Assembly (NCBI RefSeq): GCF_003604195.1
Contig: NZ_QXGR01000004.1
Coordinates: forward strand, 62,001 to 126,000
DNA: 64,000 nt
DNA from: Simplicispira lacusdiani
Lineage (GTDB): Bacteria > Pseudomonadota > Gammaproteobacteria > Burkholderiales > Burkholderiaceae_C
Direction: 5' to 3'
Positions 33,605 to 42,307 of this stretch are shown in pieces (position 1 is the stretch's first letter; every line of letters begins with the position of its first letter). The notes below the pieces were generated by a model, which saw only the letters and a program-made list of their open reading frames with translations, made no database searches and was not told the origin of the DNA. The position numbers and the translations under genes are program-made.

Positions 33605-36600
33605 ATGCTTGCGAAGATCATTGATTGGTCGGGGAGAAACCGTTTCCTGGTACTGCTGGCGACCCTGTTCGTTATCGTCGGTGGCGTCTATGCCGTGCTC
33701 AAGACGCCGCTGGACGCGCTGCCCGACCTGTCGGACGTGCAGGTCATCGTCTACACCGAGTACCCGGGCCAGGCCCCGCAGGTGGTCGAGGACCAGGTCA
33801 CCTATCCGCTGACCACCTCCATGCTGTCGGTGCCCAAATCCAAGGTGGTGCGCGGCTTTTCCTTCTTCGGCGCTTCGTTCGTCTACATCATCTTCGAGGA
33901 CGGCACCGACATCTACTGGGCCCGCTCGCGCGTGCTCGAATACCTCAACTTCGCCGCCGGGCGCATGCCCAAGGGCGTGACGCCCCAGATCGGGCCGGAC
34001 GCGACCGGCGTGGGCTGGGTCTACCAGTACGCACTGCTGGCCAAGGACAAGACCCTGGCCGAGCTGCGCACGTTGCAGGACTGGTACCTGCGCTACCAGC
34101 TCACCAAGGCCCATGGCGTGGCCGAAGTGGCGTCCATCGGCGGCTTCGTGCAGACCTACCAGGTCACCGTCGATCCCGTGAAACTGCGCGCCTACGGCAT
34201 TCCTCTGGCCAAGGTGTCGCAGGTGGTGCGCGATTCCAACCGCGACGTGGGCGGGCGCGTCGTCGAGATGGCCGAGACCGAGTACATGGTGCGCGGCAAG
34301 GGCTACCTGCGCGGCGTGGCCGACATCGAGAACCTGGTGGTCAAGGCTAACAAGGGCACACCGGTCCTCATCCGCGACATCGCCCGGGTGGAATTGGCGC
34401 CCGACGAGCGCCGTGGCCTGACCGAACTCAACGGCGAGGGTGAGGTGGTCTCGGGCATCGCCATGGCGCGCTACGGCCAGAACGCGCTGGAGGTGATCCA
34501 CAACCTGAAGGAAAAGATCACCGAAGTCTCGACCGGCCTGCCCGAGGGCGTAACCATCGAGGCGGTGTACGACCGCTCCGACCTGATCCACCGCGCCATC
34601 GACACGCTCAAGCGCACGCTGCTCGAAGAAAGCCTGATCGTCGCGCTGGTCTGCATGGTTTTTCTCATGCATGTGCGCTCGGCGCTGGTGGCGATCCTGA
34701 TGCTGCCCGTGGGGGTGCTGATCGCCTTCATCGCCATGCGCCTGCTGGGCATGAACTCCAACCTGATGAGCCTGGGTGGCATCGCCATTGCCATCGGTGC
34801 CATGGTGGACGCAGCCATCGTCATGATCGAGAACGCGCACAAGCACCTGGAGCGGCTGCCCCAGGAACACACAGACACAGAGCGCGTGGACGCCATGATC
34901 ACGGCCTGCAAGGAAGTCGGACCGGCACTGTTCTTCTCGTTGCTCATCATCACCGTGTCCTTTCTTCCGGTGTTCACGCTGGAATCGCAGGAAGGCCGCC
35001 TGTTCTCGCCACTGGCCTACACCAAGACCTTCGCCATGGCTGGGGCCGCGCTGCTGTCGGTGACGCTGGTGCCCGTGCTGATGATGCTGTTCATCCGTGG
35101 GCGGATCATGCCGGAGGCCCGCAATCCGGTGAACCGCTTCCTGATCTGGGTCTACCGTCCCATCATCGCCGCCGTGATGCGCTGGAAGAAGCTGACCGTG
35201 GCGGCAGCCCTGGTGGTGCTGGGCGTGTCGTTCTACCCGGCCAGCCAGCTCGGGTCGGAGTTCATGCCCACGCTCAACGAGGGCACGCTGCTGTACATGC
35301 CAGCGTCGCTGCCCGGTATGTCGATCACCAAGGCCGCCGAGCTGATGCAGACGCAGAACAAGATCATCAAGAGCTTCCCGGAGGTGGCCTCGGTCTACGG
35401 CAAGGCCGGCCGCGCCAACACGGCGACCGATCCGGCGCCGACCGAGATGTTCGAAACGGTGATCAATCTGAAGCCCGAATCCGAATGGCGCGACGGCATG
35501 ACGATGGACAAGCTGATCGCCGAGCTGGACCAGGCATTGCAGTTCCCCGGGGTGTCGAACGCCTGGACCATGCCCATCAAGGCACGCATCGACATGCTGT
35601 CCACCGGCATCCGAACGCCTATCGGCATCAAGGTCTTCGGCAAGGACCTTGCCGAGATGGAGCGCCTGGCACGCGAGATCGAAGCCGTGGTCAAGCAGGT
35701 GCCTGGAACGACCTCCGCGTTCGCCGAGCGCATTACGGGGGGCTTCTACCTCAACATCGAACCTGACCGGGCACAACTGGCGCGCTATGGTCTTGGGGTT
35801 GGGGAACTGCAAGAGGTCATTGGCACGGCCCTGGGGGGCGAGATGGTGACCACCACGGTCGAGGGGCGTGAGCGCTTCGGTGTCACGGTGCGCTACCCAC
35901 GCGAACTGAGAGCCGACCCGCAGCAGATCGCCAGAGAAGTGCTGGTGCCCACCATGGATGGTTCCATGGTGCCGCTGGGGCAGGTGGCGCGTGTGGAGGT
36001 TGCCAAGGGTGCTCCTGGCATCCGGACCGAGAACGCACTGCTGTCAGCCTACATCTTCGTCGACATCCGGGACCGCGATATCGGTGGCTACGTGGCGGAT
36101 GCGCGCAAGGCGGTGAACGAGCAGGTTCAATTCCCACCCGGCTACTACGCGACCTGGAGTGGTCAGTTCGAGTCCATGGAGCGTGCGGTGCAGAAAATGA
36201 AAGTGGTCATTCCGGTCACGCTGCTCATCATCTTCTTGCTCCTGTACCTGAACTTCAAGCGGCTGACCGAAACCTTGATCGTCATGCTATCGGTGCCGTT
36301 TGCCTTGGTGGGCGGTATCTGGCTCATGTGGTGGCTGGGCTACAACATGTCGGTCGCCGTCGCGGTGGGTTTCATCGCATTGGCGGGGGTTGCCGCTGAG
36401 ACGGGCGTGATCATGCTGATCTATCTTGACCACGCGTGGGAAGAGATTCAGTCCCGACGGCGTGCCGAAAACAAGGAGCCTAGCGTGGCAGATCTCTATG
36501 AAGCCATCATGGAAGGCGCGGTCGAGCGGGTGCGTCCCAAGATGATGACGGTGGTTGCCATCATGGCCGGCCTGCTGCCTATCCTGTGGGGGACCGGCAC

Positions 36601-36736
36601 AGGCTCGGAAGTGATGAGCCGTATCGCTGCGCCGATGGTCGGAGGAATGATCTCCTCGACCGTACTCACGCTGGCAGTAATCCCGGCGATTTACGGTTTG
36701 GTCAAACAATGGAGATTGAAGAGCGTGGTGGCATAG
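33605..36736 (+). CDS. cusA: RND Cu(I)/Ag(I) efflux permease
   Basis: Inner-membrane proton-driven pump of 1043 residues, twelve membrane helices and two large periplasmic loops. The heavy-metal RND signature is present, with the charged helix-4 region AIGAMVDAAIVMIENAHKHLE in outline. The segments that hold the copper Met triad in E. coli CusA are conserved here (LLYMPASLPG, GMTMDKL, RIDMLSTGI), favouring monovalent Cu/Ag over CzcA-type divalent cations. Last gene of the operon. The first two thirds are GC-rich like the chromosome, the end less so. Confidence 0.96.
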   Translation: MLAKIIDWSGRNRFLVLLATLFVIVGGVYAVLKTPLDALPDLSDVQVIVYTEYPGQAPQVVEDQVTYPLTTSMLSVPKSKVVRGFSFFGASFVYIIFEDGTDIYWARSRVLEYLNFAAGRMPKGVTPQIGPDATGVGWVYQYALLAKDKTLAELRTLQDWYLRYQLTKAHGVAEVASIGGFVQTYQVTVDPVKLRAYGIPLAKVSQVVRDSNRDVGGRVVEMAETEYMVRGKGYLRGVADIENLVVKANKGTPVLIRDIARVELAPDERRGLTELNGEGEVVSGIAMARYGQNALEVIHNLKEKITEVSTGLPEGVTIEAVYDRSDLIHRAIDTLKRTLLEESLIVALVCMVFLMHVRSALVAILMLPVGVLIAFIAMRLLGMNSNLMSLGGIAIAIGAMVDAAIVMIENAHKHLERLPQEHTDTERVDAMITACKEVGPALFFSLLIITVSFLPVFTLESQEGRLFSPLAYTKTFAMAGAALLSVTLVPVLMMLFIRGRIMPEARNPVNRFLIWVYRPIIAAVMRWKKLTVAAALVVLGVSFYPASQLGSEFMPTLNEGTLLYMPASLPGMSITKAAELMQTQNKIIKSFPEVASVYGKAGRANTATDPAPTEMFETVINLKPESEWRDGMTMDKLIAELDQALQFPGVSNAWTMPIKARIDMLSTGIRTPIGIKVFGKDLAEMERLAREIEAVVKQVPGTTSAFAERITGGFYLNIEPDRAQLARYGLGVGELQEVIGTALGGEMVTTTVEGRERFGVTVRYPRELRADPQQIAREVLVPTMDGSMVPLGQVARVEVAKGAPGIRTENALLSAYIFVDIRDRDIGGYVADARKAVNEQVQFPPGYYATWSGQFESMERAVQKMKVVIPVTLLIIFLLLYLNFKRLTETLIVMLSVPFALVGGIWLMWWLGYNMSVAVAVGFIALAGVAAETGVIMLIYLDHAWEEIQSRRRAENKEPSVADLYEAIMEGAVERVRPKMMTVVAIMAGLLPILWGTGTGSEVMSRIAAPMVGGMISSTVLTLAVIPAIYGLVKQWRLKSVVA

Positions 36737-36910
36737 GTGTCGCATCCCGGACGATCGGAGGGGCGCTTGTGGAATAGCTGCGGGGGTGTTTGGTACCACT
36801 CTTTCATGGCCTGCATAGGCGTCTTGCTGTCCAGCGTTGACTGCGGCAACTGGTGGTTGCGCAAGGCCACATAGCGCAGCAAGGTCGAGTCCGTCGTCGC
36901 CCATGTGCGG
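36730..36910 (-). pseudogene. IS481-type transposase remnant (C-terminal fragment)
   Basis: About 50 residues on the minus strand match the end of IS481-family transposases: TLLRYVALRNHQLPQSTLDS, KTPMQAMKEWYQTPPQLFHKR, PGCDT. The preceding integrase core with its DDE residues is missing; upstream sequence becomes unrelated within about 30 bases. It directly abuts the 3' end of cusA and marks the right edge of the copper island. Evidence of past transposition, no longer functional. Confidence 0.7.
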
Positions 36911-37072
36911 CCATGTGGCGGACGTCGGCAGCAGGGCGTTCAGGTCCGTGGGCATGGTGCATCCCCGTTCAATGTGTCGGTAAGCAGAATGCCATGGACG
37001 GCGACGCCATGGCACCCTTGCGGCCAACAGCGACCGGCCTGCCCAACCCTTTCGGGTTGGACGGGCAGAACG
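36911..37072. terminator. Right flank of the island with hairpin downstream of the DoxX gene
   Basis: No gene seen. CTGCCC/GGGCAG and AACCC/GGGTT (37,039-37,068) form a hairpin with a 4-base bulge and loop TTTC, placed 5 bases beyond the stop of the leftward DoxX gene; a probable terminator. Confidence 0.5.
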
Positions 37073-37516
37073 TCAGCGCTCACCCGCCAGGGCGCGGTCC
37101 ACCGAGAGCCGGCCCGCGCCGCTGAACAGCAGCGACAGCGAGGCCGCGAACAGGGCCAGCGCATACTCGTAGCCGCCCTTGTCGAGGAAGAAGCCCTTGC
37201 TGAAGTGCACCGCGAAGATGGCGACCAGCATGGCGAACGCCAGCGCGGCGGCGGCCGGGCGCACCAGCAGGCCCACGACCAGCGCCAGGCCGCCGAAGAA
37301 TTCGGCCGCGCCGGCCAGCAGCGCCATCAGGTAGCCGGGGTTCAGGCCGATGGAGCCAAAGAAATGCCCCGTGCCGTCCAGGCCATAGCCGCCGAACCAG
37401 CCGAAGAGCTTTTGCGCGCCATGCGCGGCGAAGATGATGCCCACAGGGACGCGCAGGGCCAGGGCGCCAGCGCCGTTGCCGGTGGCCATCAAACGATGAA
37501 CGAGAGCGTTGTTCAT
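37073..37516 (-). CDS. DoxX family membrane protein
   Basis: 147 residues, four membrane helices (about 15-37, 57-80, 85-107, 115-135). The DoxX pattern is clear: PVGIIFAAHGAQKLFGWFGG near the start, GAAEFFGGLALVVGLLVRP in the middle. Members take part in sulfur or quinone redox processes, but most are uncharacterised. TGGAG precedes the start. Probably co-transcribed with the reductase-like gene 30 bases upstream. Confidence 0.9.
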   Translation of the reverse strand: MNNALVHRLMATGNGAGALALRVPVGIIFAAHGAQKLFGWFGGYGLDGTGHFFGSIGLNPGYLMALLAGAAEFFGGLALVVGLLVRPAAAALAFAMLVAIFAVHFSKGFFLDKGGYEYALALFAASLSLLFSGAGRLSVDRALAGER

Positions 37517-37546
37517 GGTGTTCTCCAGAGGTGTCGGATGGATAGC

Positions 37547-38179
37547 TCAGGCCTTGCGGATCCAGGTGGGCGCGATCACCGTGCCCAGCCCGGCACCGTA
37601 GCCGAGGTAGATGTTCAGGCCGGCCACCGGCTCAAGGTAGCGCGCGTTCTTCAGGCCGCCCGCATCGATGACATCAAAGCCCATGCTCTCGGCCAGCGCG
37701 CTGGCGGTCTGCTTGGCGCGCGGGCTGTCGCTGGCGACGAAGACCGTGACCTTGCGGCCGTTGCCGAAATCGGCGCCTTCGGCCAGCACCTGCGCGAACA
37801 CGGTGTTGAAGCCCTTGACCACCTCGGCGCCCGGCACGGCCTGGGCAATTTCTTCCGCGGCCGAGGTGCTGTGGCCCAGCGTCAGGCCCATGTAGTCGGG
37901 CGTCAGCGGGTTGGTGATGTCGATGACGACCTTGCCTTGCAGGTCGCCCACGGCGTGCAGCGCGCCCACGGCGTCGGCATAGCCGGTCGCCAGCACGACC
38001 ACGTCGGCGCCAGCGGCTGCGCCGGCCGTGGCGACGGGCTGGGCGCCCGGGTGGGCCGCCGCCACTTGCGCCGCCTTGGCGCTGTCGCGGGCGGTCACGC
38101 TGACCTGGTGGCCGGCGCGCACGAGTTGTTTGACGAAGGCCGAACCCATATTGCCGGCGCCGATGACTGTGACTTTCAT
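37547..38179 (-). CDS. NADPH-dependent F420 reductase-like oxidoreductase
   Basis: 210 residues with an N-terminal Rossmann fold (VIGAGNMGSAFVKQL, residues 4-18) and the pattern of the NADPH:F420 oxidoreductase family (VVIDITNPLT, KGFNTVFAQVL). Betaproteobacteria normally lack F420, so the true substrate is likely different, perhaps a flavin or small carbonyl. AAGGA precedes the ATG. Divergent from a LysR gene across a perfect palindrome, the likely control site. Confidence 0.85.
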   Translation of the reverse strand: MKVTVIGAGNMGSAFVKQLVRAGHQVSVTARDSAKAAQVAAAHPGAQPVATAGAAAGADVVVLATGYADAVGALHAVGDLQGKVVIDITNPLTPDYMGLTLGHSTSAAEEIAQAVPGAEVVKGFNTVFAQVLAEGADFGNGRKVTVFVASDSPRAKQTASALAESMGFDVIDAGGLKNARYLEPVAGLNIYLGYGAGLGTVIAPTWIRKA

Positions 38180-38241
38180 GATGTTTCCTTCGGGTGATAC
38201 AGCGTGCTGCTGCGATGGAGTGAACTTTAATAGTCACGTAA

Positions 38242-38270
38242 AAATCAATAAATAAGATATTTATTGATTT
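38242..38270. promoter_or_regulatory. Perfect 29-base palindrome in divergent promoter
   Basis: Arms AAATCAATAAATA (38,242-38,254) and TATTTATTGATTT (38,258-38,270) with centre AGA: 13 of 13 paired bases, in an AT-rich patch amid GC-rich DNA. Lies between the reductase-like gene and lysR; probable operator of the LysR protein. Confidence 0.7.
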
Positions 38271-38287
38271 ATTGAGCCGAAAATCGG

Positions 38288-38293
38288 CACAAT
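38288..38293 (+). promoter_or_regulatory. -10-like hexamer just before lysR ATG
   Basis: CACAAT, 6 bases (AGAGCC), ATG at 38,300; no Shine-Dalgarno. Candidate leaderless start. It lies 17 bases after the palindrome, so the regulator could block its own promoter. Confidence 0.4.
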
Positions 38294-38299
38294 AGAGCC

Positions 38300-39199
38300 A
38301 TGGACAAATTCCAGGAAATGCGGGCCTTTGTGGCCGTGGTTGATGCCGGGAGCTTTGTGCGCGCGGCCGATGCGCTGAATCTTTCGAAGACAGCGGTGTC
38401 GCGCCTGGTCGGCGACCTGGAGGAGCGGCTGGGCGCCCGGCTGCTGCAACGCACGACGCGCAAGCTTTCGTTGACGGCCGAAGGCGCGGTCTTCCACGAG
38501 CGCTGCCGGCAGCTGCTCGACGGCGTGGCCGAGGCCGAAGCCGAGTTGTCGTCCCAGGCGGGCGAAGCGATCGGCCAGCTGCGGCTCAATGTGCCGGTCA
38601 CCTTCGGCCTGCTGCATCTGGCGCCGCTGTGGCCTGGCTTCATGGCGCTGCACCCCAAGGTGGAGCTGGACGTCACGCTGTCGGACCGGCTGGTCGATCT
38701 GGTGGACGAAGGTTATGACCTGGCGGTGCGCATCGCGCGGCTGCAGACCTCATCGCTGGTGAGCCGCCAGCTCACGTCCACGCGGCTCATCCTGTGCGCC
38801 TCGCCCGCGTATTTGCAGCGCCACGGCACGCCCGCGCACCCTTCGGAGCTGGCGCGGCACGTGGTGTTTGCCTATTCGCTGCTGGCCTCGGGCGACCAGT
38901 GGACCTTCGAAGGGCCGGACGGGCCCGTGAGCGTGAAGGTGGCGCCGCGCATGCGCACCAACAGCGGCGACACCTGCTGCACTGCGGCGCTGCAGCACCA
39001 GGGCATCGTGCTGCAGCCCTCTTTTCTGGTGGGCGCGCACCTGGCGTCGGGCGCGCTGGTGGAAATCCTGCCGCAGTTCCGTTCCCATGAACTCGGCGTG
39101 TACGCGGTGTACCCGAGCCGCAAGCACCTGACGCCGAAGGTGCGCGCGCTGATCGACTTTCTCGTCGATGCCTTCCGCATGCGGGCCTGGCCGGCCTGA
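38300..39199 (+). CDS. LysR-type transcriptional regulator
   Basis: 299 residues. N-terminal helix-turn-helix (MRAFVAVVDAGSFVRAADAL, then LSKTAVSRLVGDLEERLG) and an effector domain typical of the DsdC/AaeR-like group with LRLNVPVTFGLLHLAP. By divergence it probably regulates the reductase-like and DoxX genes through the palindrome at 38,242-38,270. Ligand unknown. Confidence 0.92.
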   Translation: MDKFQEMRAFVAVVDAGSFVRAADALNLSKTAVSRLVGDLEERLGARLLQRTTRKLSLTAEGAVFHERCRQLLDGVAEAEAELSSQAGEAIGQLRLNVPVTFGLLHLAPLWPGFMALHPKVELDVTLSDRLVDLVDEGYDLAVRIARLQTSSLVSRQLTSTRLILCASPAYLQRHGTPAHPSELARHVVFAYSLLASGDQWTFEGPDGPVSVKVAPRMRTNSGDTCCTAALQHQGIVLQPSFLVGAHLASGALVEILPQFRSHELGVYAVYPSRKHLTPKVRALIDFLVDAFRMRAWPA

Positions 39200-39232
39200 T
39201 GCGGATTCCGCACGGGCCAGGAATGGCGTGCG

Positions 39233-39296
39233 TTGCTATATAAACAATAGCTGATGGCGCTTGCTGGGTCTGCGGTTCAGGCCATTTGTGCTTGAA
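39233..39296 (+). repeat. Interspersed repeat, intergenic
   Basis: TTGCTATATAAACAATAGCT, GATGGCGCTTGCTGG, CAGGCCATTTGTGCTTGAATC. It ends at the last base before the TGA of the leftward AhpD-like gene. Confidence 0.8.
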
Positions 39297-39875
39297 TCAT
39301 CGGCCCAGCGCGTAGAACTCCGTGTTGGGGCGCATGTTCGTCACGTTGGCCATCCGGTTGGACAGCCCGAAGAACGCCGAGATGGCGGCGATGTCCCAGA
39401 CATCTTCCTCGTTGAAGCCATGGGCCTTGAGCGCGTCGAAATCGGCTTCGCCCACCTGTTGCGCAGTTTGCGAGACCTTCATGGCGAAGTCGATCATGGC
39501 TTTCTGGCGGGGCGTGATGTCGGCCTTGCGGTAGTTGGTGGCGACCTGGTCGGCGATGAGCGGGTTCTTGGCGCGGATGCGCAAGATCGCGCCATGCGCG
39601 ACCACGCAGTACTGGCACTGGTTCATGCTGCTCGTGGCCACCACGATCATTTCCCGCTCGGCCTTGGTGAGGTTGCCGGGCTTCTCCATCAAGGCGTCGT
39701 GGTAGGCGAAGAAGGCGCGGAATTCGTCCGGCCGGTGGGCCAGCGCCAGGAAGACGTTGGGGATGAATCCGGATTTCTCCTGCACCGCCACGATCCGCTG
39801 GCGGATGTCGTCGGGCATGTCCTGCAGTTCAGGGACGGGAAAGCGGCTCGCGGGCGCGGGCTGGGGCTGCGTCAT
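39297..39875 (-). CDS. AhpD-like / carboxymuconolactone decarboxylase family protein
   Basis: 192 residues of the peroxidase-related branch of the CMD/AhpD superfamily. The redox CxxC with its His is present: SMNQCQYCVVAHG. The surrounding helices (REMIVVATSS; FAMKVSQTAQQV) and the C-terminal WDIAAISAFFGLSNRMANV also fit. Likely a thiol-dependent peroxidase or oxidative-stress protein. The ATG at 39,875 follows AAAGGAAAAA. Downstream of acuI on the same strand by 50 bases, possibly one operon. Confidence 0.87.
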   Translation of the reverse strand: MTQPQPAPASRFPVPELQDMPDDIRQRIVAVQEKSGFIPNVFLALAHRPDEFRAFFAYHDALMEKPGNLTKAEREMIVVATSSMNQCQYCVVAHGAILRIRAKNPLIADQVATNYRKADITPRQKAMIDFAMKVSQTAQQVGEADFDALKAHGFNEEDVWDIAAISAFFGLSNRMANVTNMRPNTEFYALGR

Positions 39876-39925
39876 GGCTTTTTCCTTTGAGGGGTGAGAT
39901 GGTGCAGGGCCTTGCGGCCCAGGGG

Positions 39926-40909
39926 TCAGCGGTGGACGTCCACGACGATGCGGCCGCGCACTTCGCCGTTGAGCAAGCGGCTGGCCAGGGGAATGGCGTC
40001 GGCCAGTCCCACTTCGTGACCGATCGCGCCGAGCTTGTCCATGTCCAGGTCGGTGCCCAGGCGCTGCCAGGCCCGCAGGCGGTCGGCGCGCGGGCACATC
40101 ACGCTGTCAATGCCGGCCAGGGTGACGCCGCGCAGGATGAAGGGCGCCACGGTGGCGGGCAGGTCCATGCCACCGGCCAGGCCGCAGGCGGTGACCACGC
40201 CCCGGTACCGGGTGGTGGCGCACACGTTGGCCAGGACATGGCTGCCCACCACGTCCACGGCGCCCGCCCAGCGTTCCTTGCCCAGGGGCTTGCCGGGGGA
40301 TGTGAACTGGGCGCGGTCCAGCACCTCCGCCGCGCCGAGTTGGCGCAGGTAGTCCGCGTCCTGCGGGCGGCCCGTGGCCGCGACCACGGTGTAGCCCAGC
40401 CGGCTCAGGATGGCGATGGCCACGCTGCCCACGCCGCCCGCCGCGCCGGTGACCAGGATCTCGCCGTCGGCCGGCTTCACGCCATGCTTTTCCAGCGCCA
40501 GCACGCACAGCATGGCGGTGTAGCCGGCGGTGCCGATGGCCATGGTCTGCAGCGGCGCGATGGCAGAGGGCAGGGGGATCAGCCAGTCGCCATTGAGGCG
40601 CGCCTTCTGCGCCAGGCCGCCCCAGTGCGCCTCGCCCACGCCCCAGCCGTTGAGCAGCACGGCGTCGCCGGGGCGATGGTCCGGGTGGGTGCTGCTCTCG
40701 ACGGTGCCCACCAGATCGATGCCCGGGACCATGGGGAACTTGCGCACCACCGGGCCCTTGCCGGTGAGGGCCAGGGCATCCTTGTAGTTCAGCGTGGAGT
40801 GGCTCACGCGCACCGTCACATCCCCGTCCGGCAGCCGTGCGTCGTCGATGTCCCGCACGGCGGCCCGGTAGCCCGCGTCGTCTTTCTCGATCAGGATGCC
40901 CTTGAACAT
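39926..40909 (-). CDS. acuI: Acrylyl-CoA reductase (NADPH), MDR family
   Basis: Zinc-free medium-chain reductase of 327 residues. The N-terminus ([10 protein letters not shown]) and [20 protein letters not shown] fit AcuI/YhdH, which reduces acryloyl-CoA to propionyl-CoA and so detoxifies acrylate. Rossmann motif [16 protein letters not shown] near 150. AAAGGAGG is an excellent ribosome-binding site. A TetR gene lies directly upstream, matching acuR-acuI order, and an inverted repeat overlaps the promoter. Confidence 0.92.
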   Translation of the reverse strand: MFKGILIEKDDAGYRAAVRDIDDARLPDGDVTVRVSHSTLNYKDALALTGKGPVVRKFPMVPGIDLVGTVESSTHPDHRPGDAVLLNGWGVGEAHWGGLAQKARLNGDWLIPLPSAIAPLQTMAIGTAGYTAMLCVLALEKHGVKPADGEILVTGAAGGVGSVAIAILSRLGYTVVAATGRPQDADYLRQLGAAEVLDRAQFTSPGKPLGKERWAGAVDVVGSHVLANVCATTRYRGVVTACGLAGGMDLPATVAPFILRGVTLAGIDSVMCPRADRLRAWQRLGTDLDMDKLGAIGHEVGLADAIPLASRLLNGEVRGRIVVDVHR

Positions 40910-40928
40910 GTGGTTCCTCCTTTGGATT

Positions 40929-40943
40929 TAGACCAGTCGTCTA
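40929..40943. promoter_or_regulatory. TetR/AcuR operator upstream of acuI
   Basis: Perfect inverted repeat TAGAC-CAGTC-GTCTA, 20 bases before the acuI start. A related TAGACC half-site lies ahead of the regulator gene. Confidence 0.6.
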
Positions 40944-40961
40944 TTGGGGTGCAAAAAAAAG

Positions 40962-41600
40962 CTACCGGGCCCGGAAGCCGGCAAAGAAAAAACCGGCGAA
41001 CAGGTCCAGCGGCGCTGGGGATTGTTCGAGCTTGGCGCGCAGCACCGCGCCTTCCCAGCCGATCCAGAAGAAGGCCGCCACCTGCCGGGGGTCCACGTCG
41101 CGCGCCAGCTCTCCCGCCTCCTGGGCCTCGGTGAGGCACGCGGCGAAGCGGCACTGCCAGTCCTCGAATGTGTCCTGCAGGCGCGTGCGGAAGCTCTCGG
41201 GCAGCGCGCCCATCTCCTGGCCCAGGTTGCCAATCAGGCAGCCACGGCGGTAGCCAAAGCGCGCCATGCCCGCCTTGGCGTCGTCGATGAAGGCGTGCAG
41301 GCGGCCCAGCGGCGACAGGGCCGTGTTGCGCAAATGGCGATCGAGCTTGCGGGCGAAAAAATCGCCGTAGCGCTGGATCAGCTCCAGGCCGAAGGCTTCC
41401 TTGCTGTCGAAGTAGTGGTAGAAGGAGCCTTTGGGCACCCCCACGCGCCCCAGGATTTCATCGATGCCGGTGGCCGAGAAGCCCTTTTCGGTCAGCACCT
41501 CCAGGCCGGCGCGCAAGAGCAGCTCGCGCGTGTCGACCAGGCCAGCGCGCTGGCGTGGCGGCCTGCCACGGCGGCGGGGGGCTTGCACTTGCGGGTCCAT
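40962..41600 (-). CDS. acuR: TetR family regulator, AcuR-like
   Basis: 212 residues. N-terminal helix-turn-helix (LLLRAGLEVLTEKGFSATGI, then EILGRVGVPKGSFYHYFDSKE) and the C-terminal domain of the AcuR/NemR-like group (CLIGNLGQEMG, WEGAVLRAKLEQ). AcuR represses acuI and is relieved by acrylate in other Proteobacteria; the adjacency here supports the same role. A TAGACC site overlaps its promoter, suggesting autoregulation. Confidence 0.87.
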   Translation of the reverse strand: MDPQVQAPRRRGRPPRQRAGLVDTRELLLRAGLEVLTEKGFSATGIDEILGRVGVPKGSFYHYFDSKEAFGLELIQRYGDFFARKLDRHLRNTALSPLGRLHAFIDDAKAGMARFGYRRGCLIGNLGQEMGALPESFRTRLQDTFEDWQCRFAACLTEAQEAGELARDVDPRQVAAFFWIGWEGAVLRAKLEQSPAPLDLFAGFFFAGFRAR

Positions 41601-41606
41601 GGGTGA

Positions 41607-41622
41607 ATATTAGACCGATTGG
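41607..41622 (-). promoter_or_regulatory. acuR start region: TAGACC half-site and -10-like hexamer
   Basis: On the plus strand TAGACCGATTGG (41,611-41,622) shares TAGACC with the acuI operator. On the minus strand TAATAT (41,612-41,607) is followed by 6 bases and the ATG, the leaderless geometry. The two overlap, fitting autorepression. Confidence 0.45.
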
Positions 41623-41697
41623 CTTGTAAATGCAAATCCGCAGCACGGCGGCCAAGGTTCGCCATGCGCGCTTCCGTGAATCCGGAGGAGAGGGCCG

Positions 41698-42246
41698 TCA
41701 GTAGCTGCGCCCGCCCTTGTACATGGCGTGCTGGCGCCGCTGCAGGGTGGCCACCTCGGCCACGCGCGCCATGGCCGCGCCCGCATGGGCGTGCGTGATG
41801 GCCAGGCCCAGCGCGTCGGCCGCGTCGGTGCCGGGCAGGCCGGGCAGGTCGAGCAGGCGGCGCACCATCTCCTGCACCTGGGATTTGGCGGCGCGGCCGT
41901 GGCCGACCACGGCCTTCTTCATCTGCAGCGCGGTGTATTCGGCCACGGGCAGGTCGCGCGCCACCAGCGCGGTGATGCAGGCGCCGCGCGCCTGGCCCAG
42001 CAGCAGCGTGGACTGCGGGTTGACGTTGACGAAGACGATCTCCACCGTGGCCACGTCGGGCTGGTAGCGCGCCGCCACCTCGCCGATGCCGTCGAACAGC
42101 ACCTTCAGGCGCCCGGGCAGGTCGCCCAGCGCGAGCTGGGTGGTGCGGATAGTGCCGCTGGCCACGTAGCGCAGCTTGTGGCCCTCCACGTCGAGCACGC
42201 CAAAGCCGGTGGTCTGCAGGCCGGGGTCGATCCCAAGGATTCTCAT
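41698..42246 (-). CDS. ruvC: Holliday junction resolvase RuvC
   Basis: Endonuclease of 182 residues resolving Holliday junctions with RuvAB. The N-terminal [15 protein letters not shown] holds the first catalytic Asp, with the further acidic residues in VEIVFVN and the C-terminal [13 protein letters not shown]. Length is typical. Only ruvC is here; ruvAB are not in the window. An interspersed repeat lies directly before the start codon. Confidence 0.97.
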   Translation of the reverse strand: MRILGIDPGLQTTGFGVLDVEGHKLRYVASGTIRTTQLALGDLPGRLKVLFDGIGEVAARYQPDVATVEIVFVNVNPQSTLLLGQARGACITALVARDLPVAEYTALQMKKAVVGHGRAAKSQVQEMVRRLLDLPGLPGTDAADALGLAITHAHAGAAMARVAEVATLQRRQHAMYKGGRSY

Positions 42247-42307
42247 ATGCTATTGAATTTGTAGCTATTGGCGCTTTATGGTAAAGCGCCAGAGGCCATT
42301 TTGCTTA
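42247..42307 (+). repeat. Interspersed repeat between ruvC and cdsA-like gene
   Basis: TGCTATTGAATTTGTAGCTA, TTGGCGCTT, AAGCGCCAGAGGCCATTTTGC. Fills the whole intergenic gap and contributes the stop codon of the cdsA-like gene. Confidence 0.85.

Noticed and set aside
33038..35812. A 924-codon minus-strand frame opposite cusB/cusA
   Set aside because: Shadow of cusA; no recognisable domains, His/Gln/Arg-biased composition.
37547..38179. Genuine F420-dependent enzyme
   Set aside because: Fold and motifs fit the family, but no F420 biosynthesis is expected in this group; called F420-reductase-like only.
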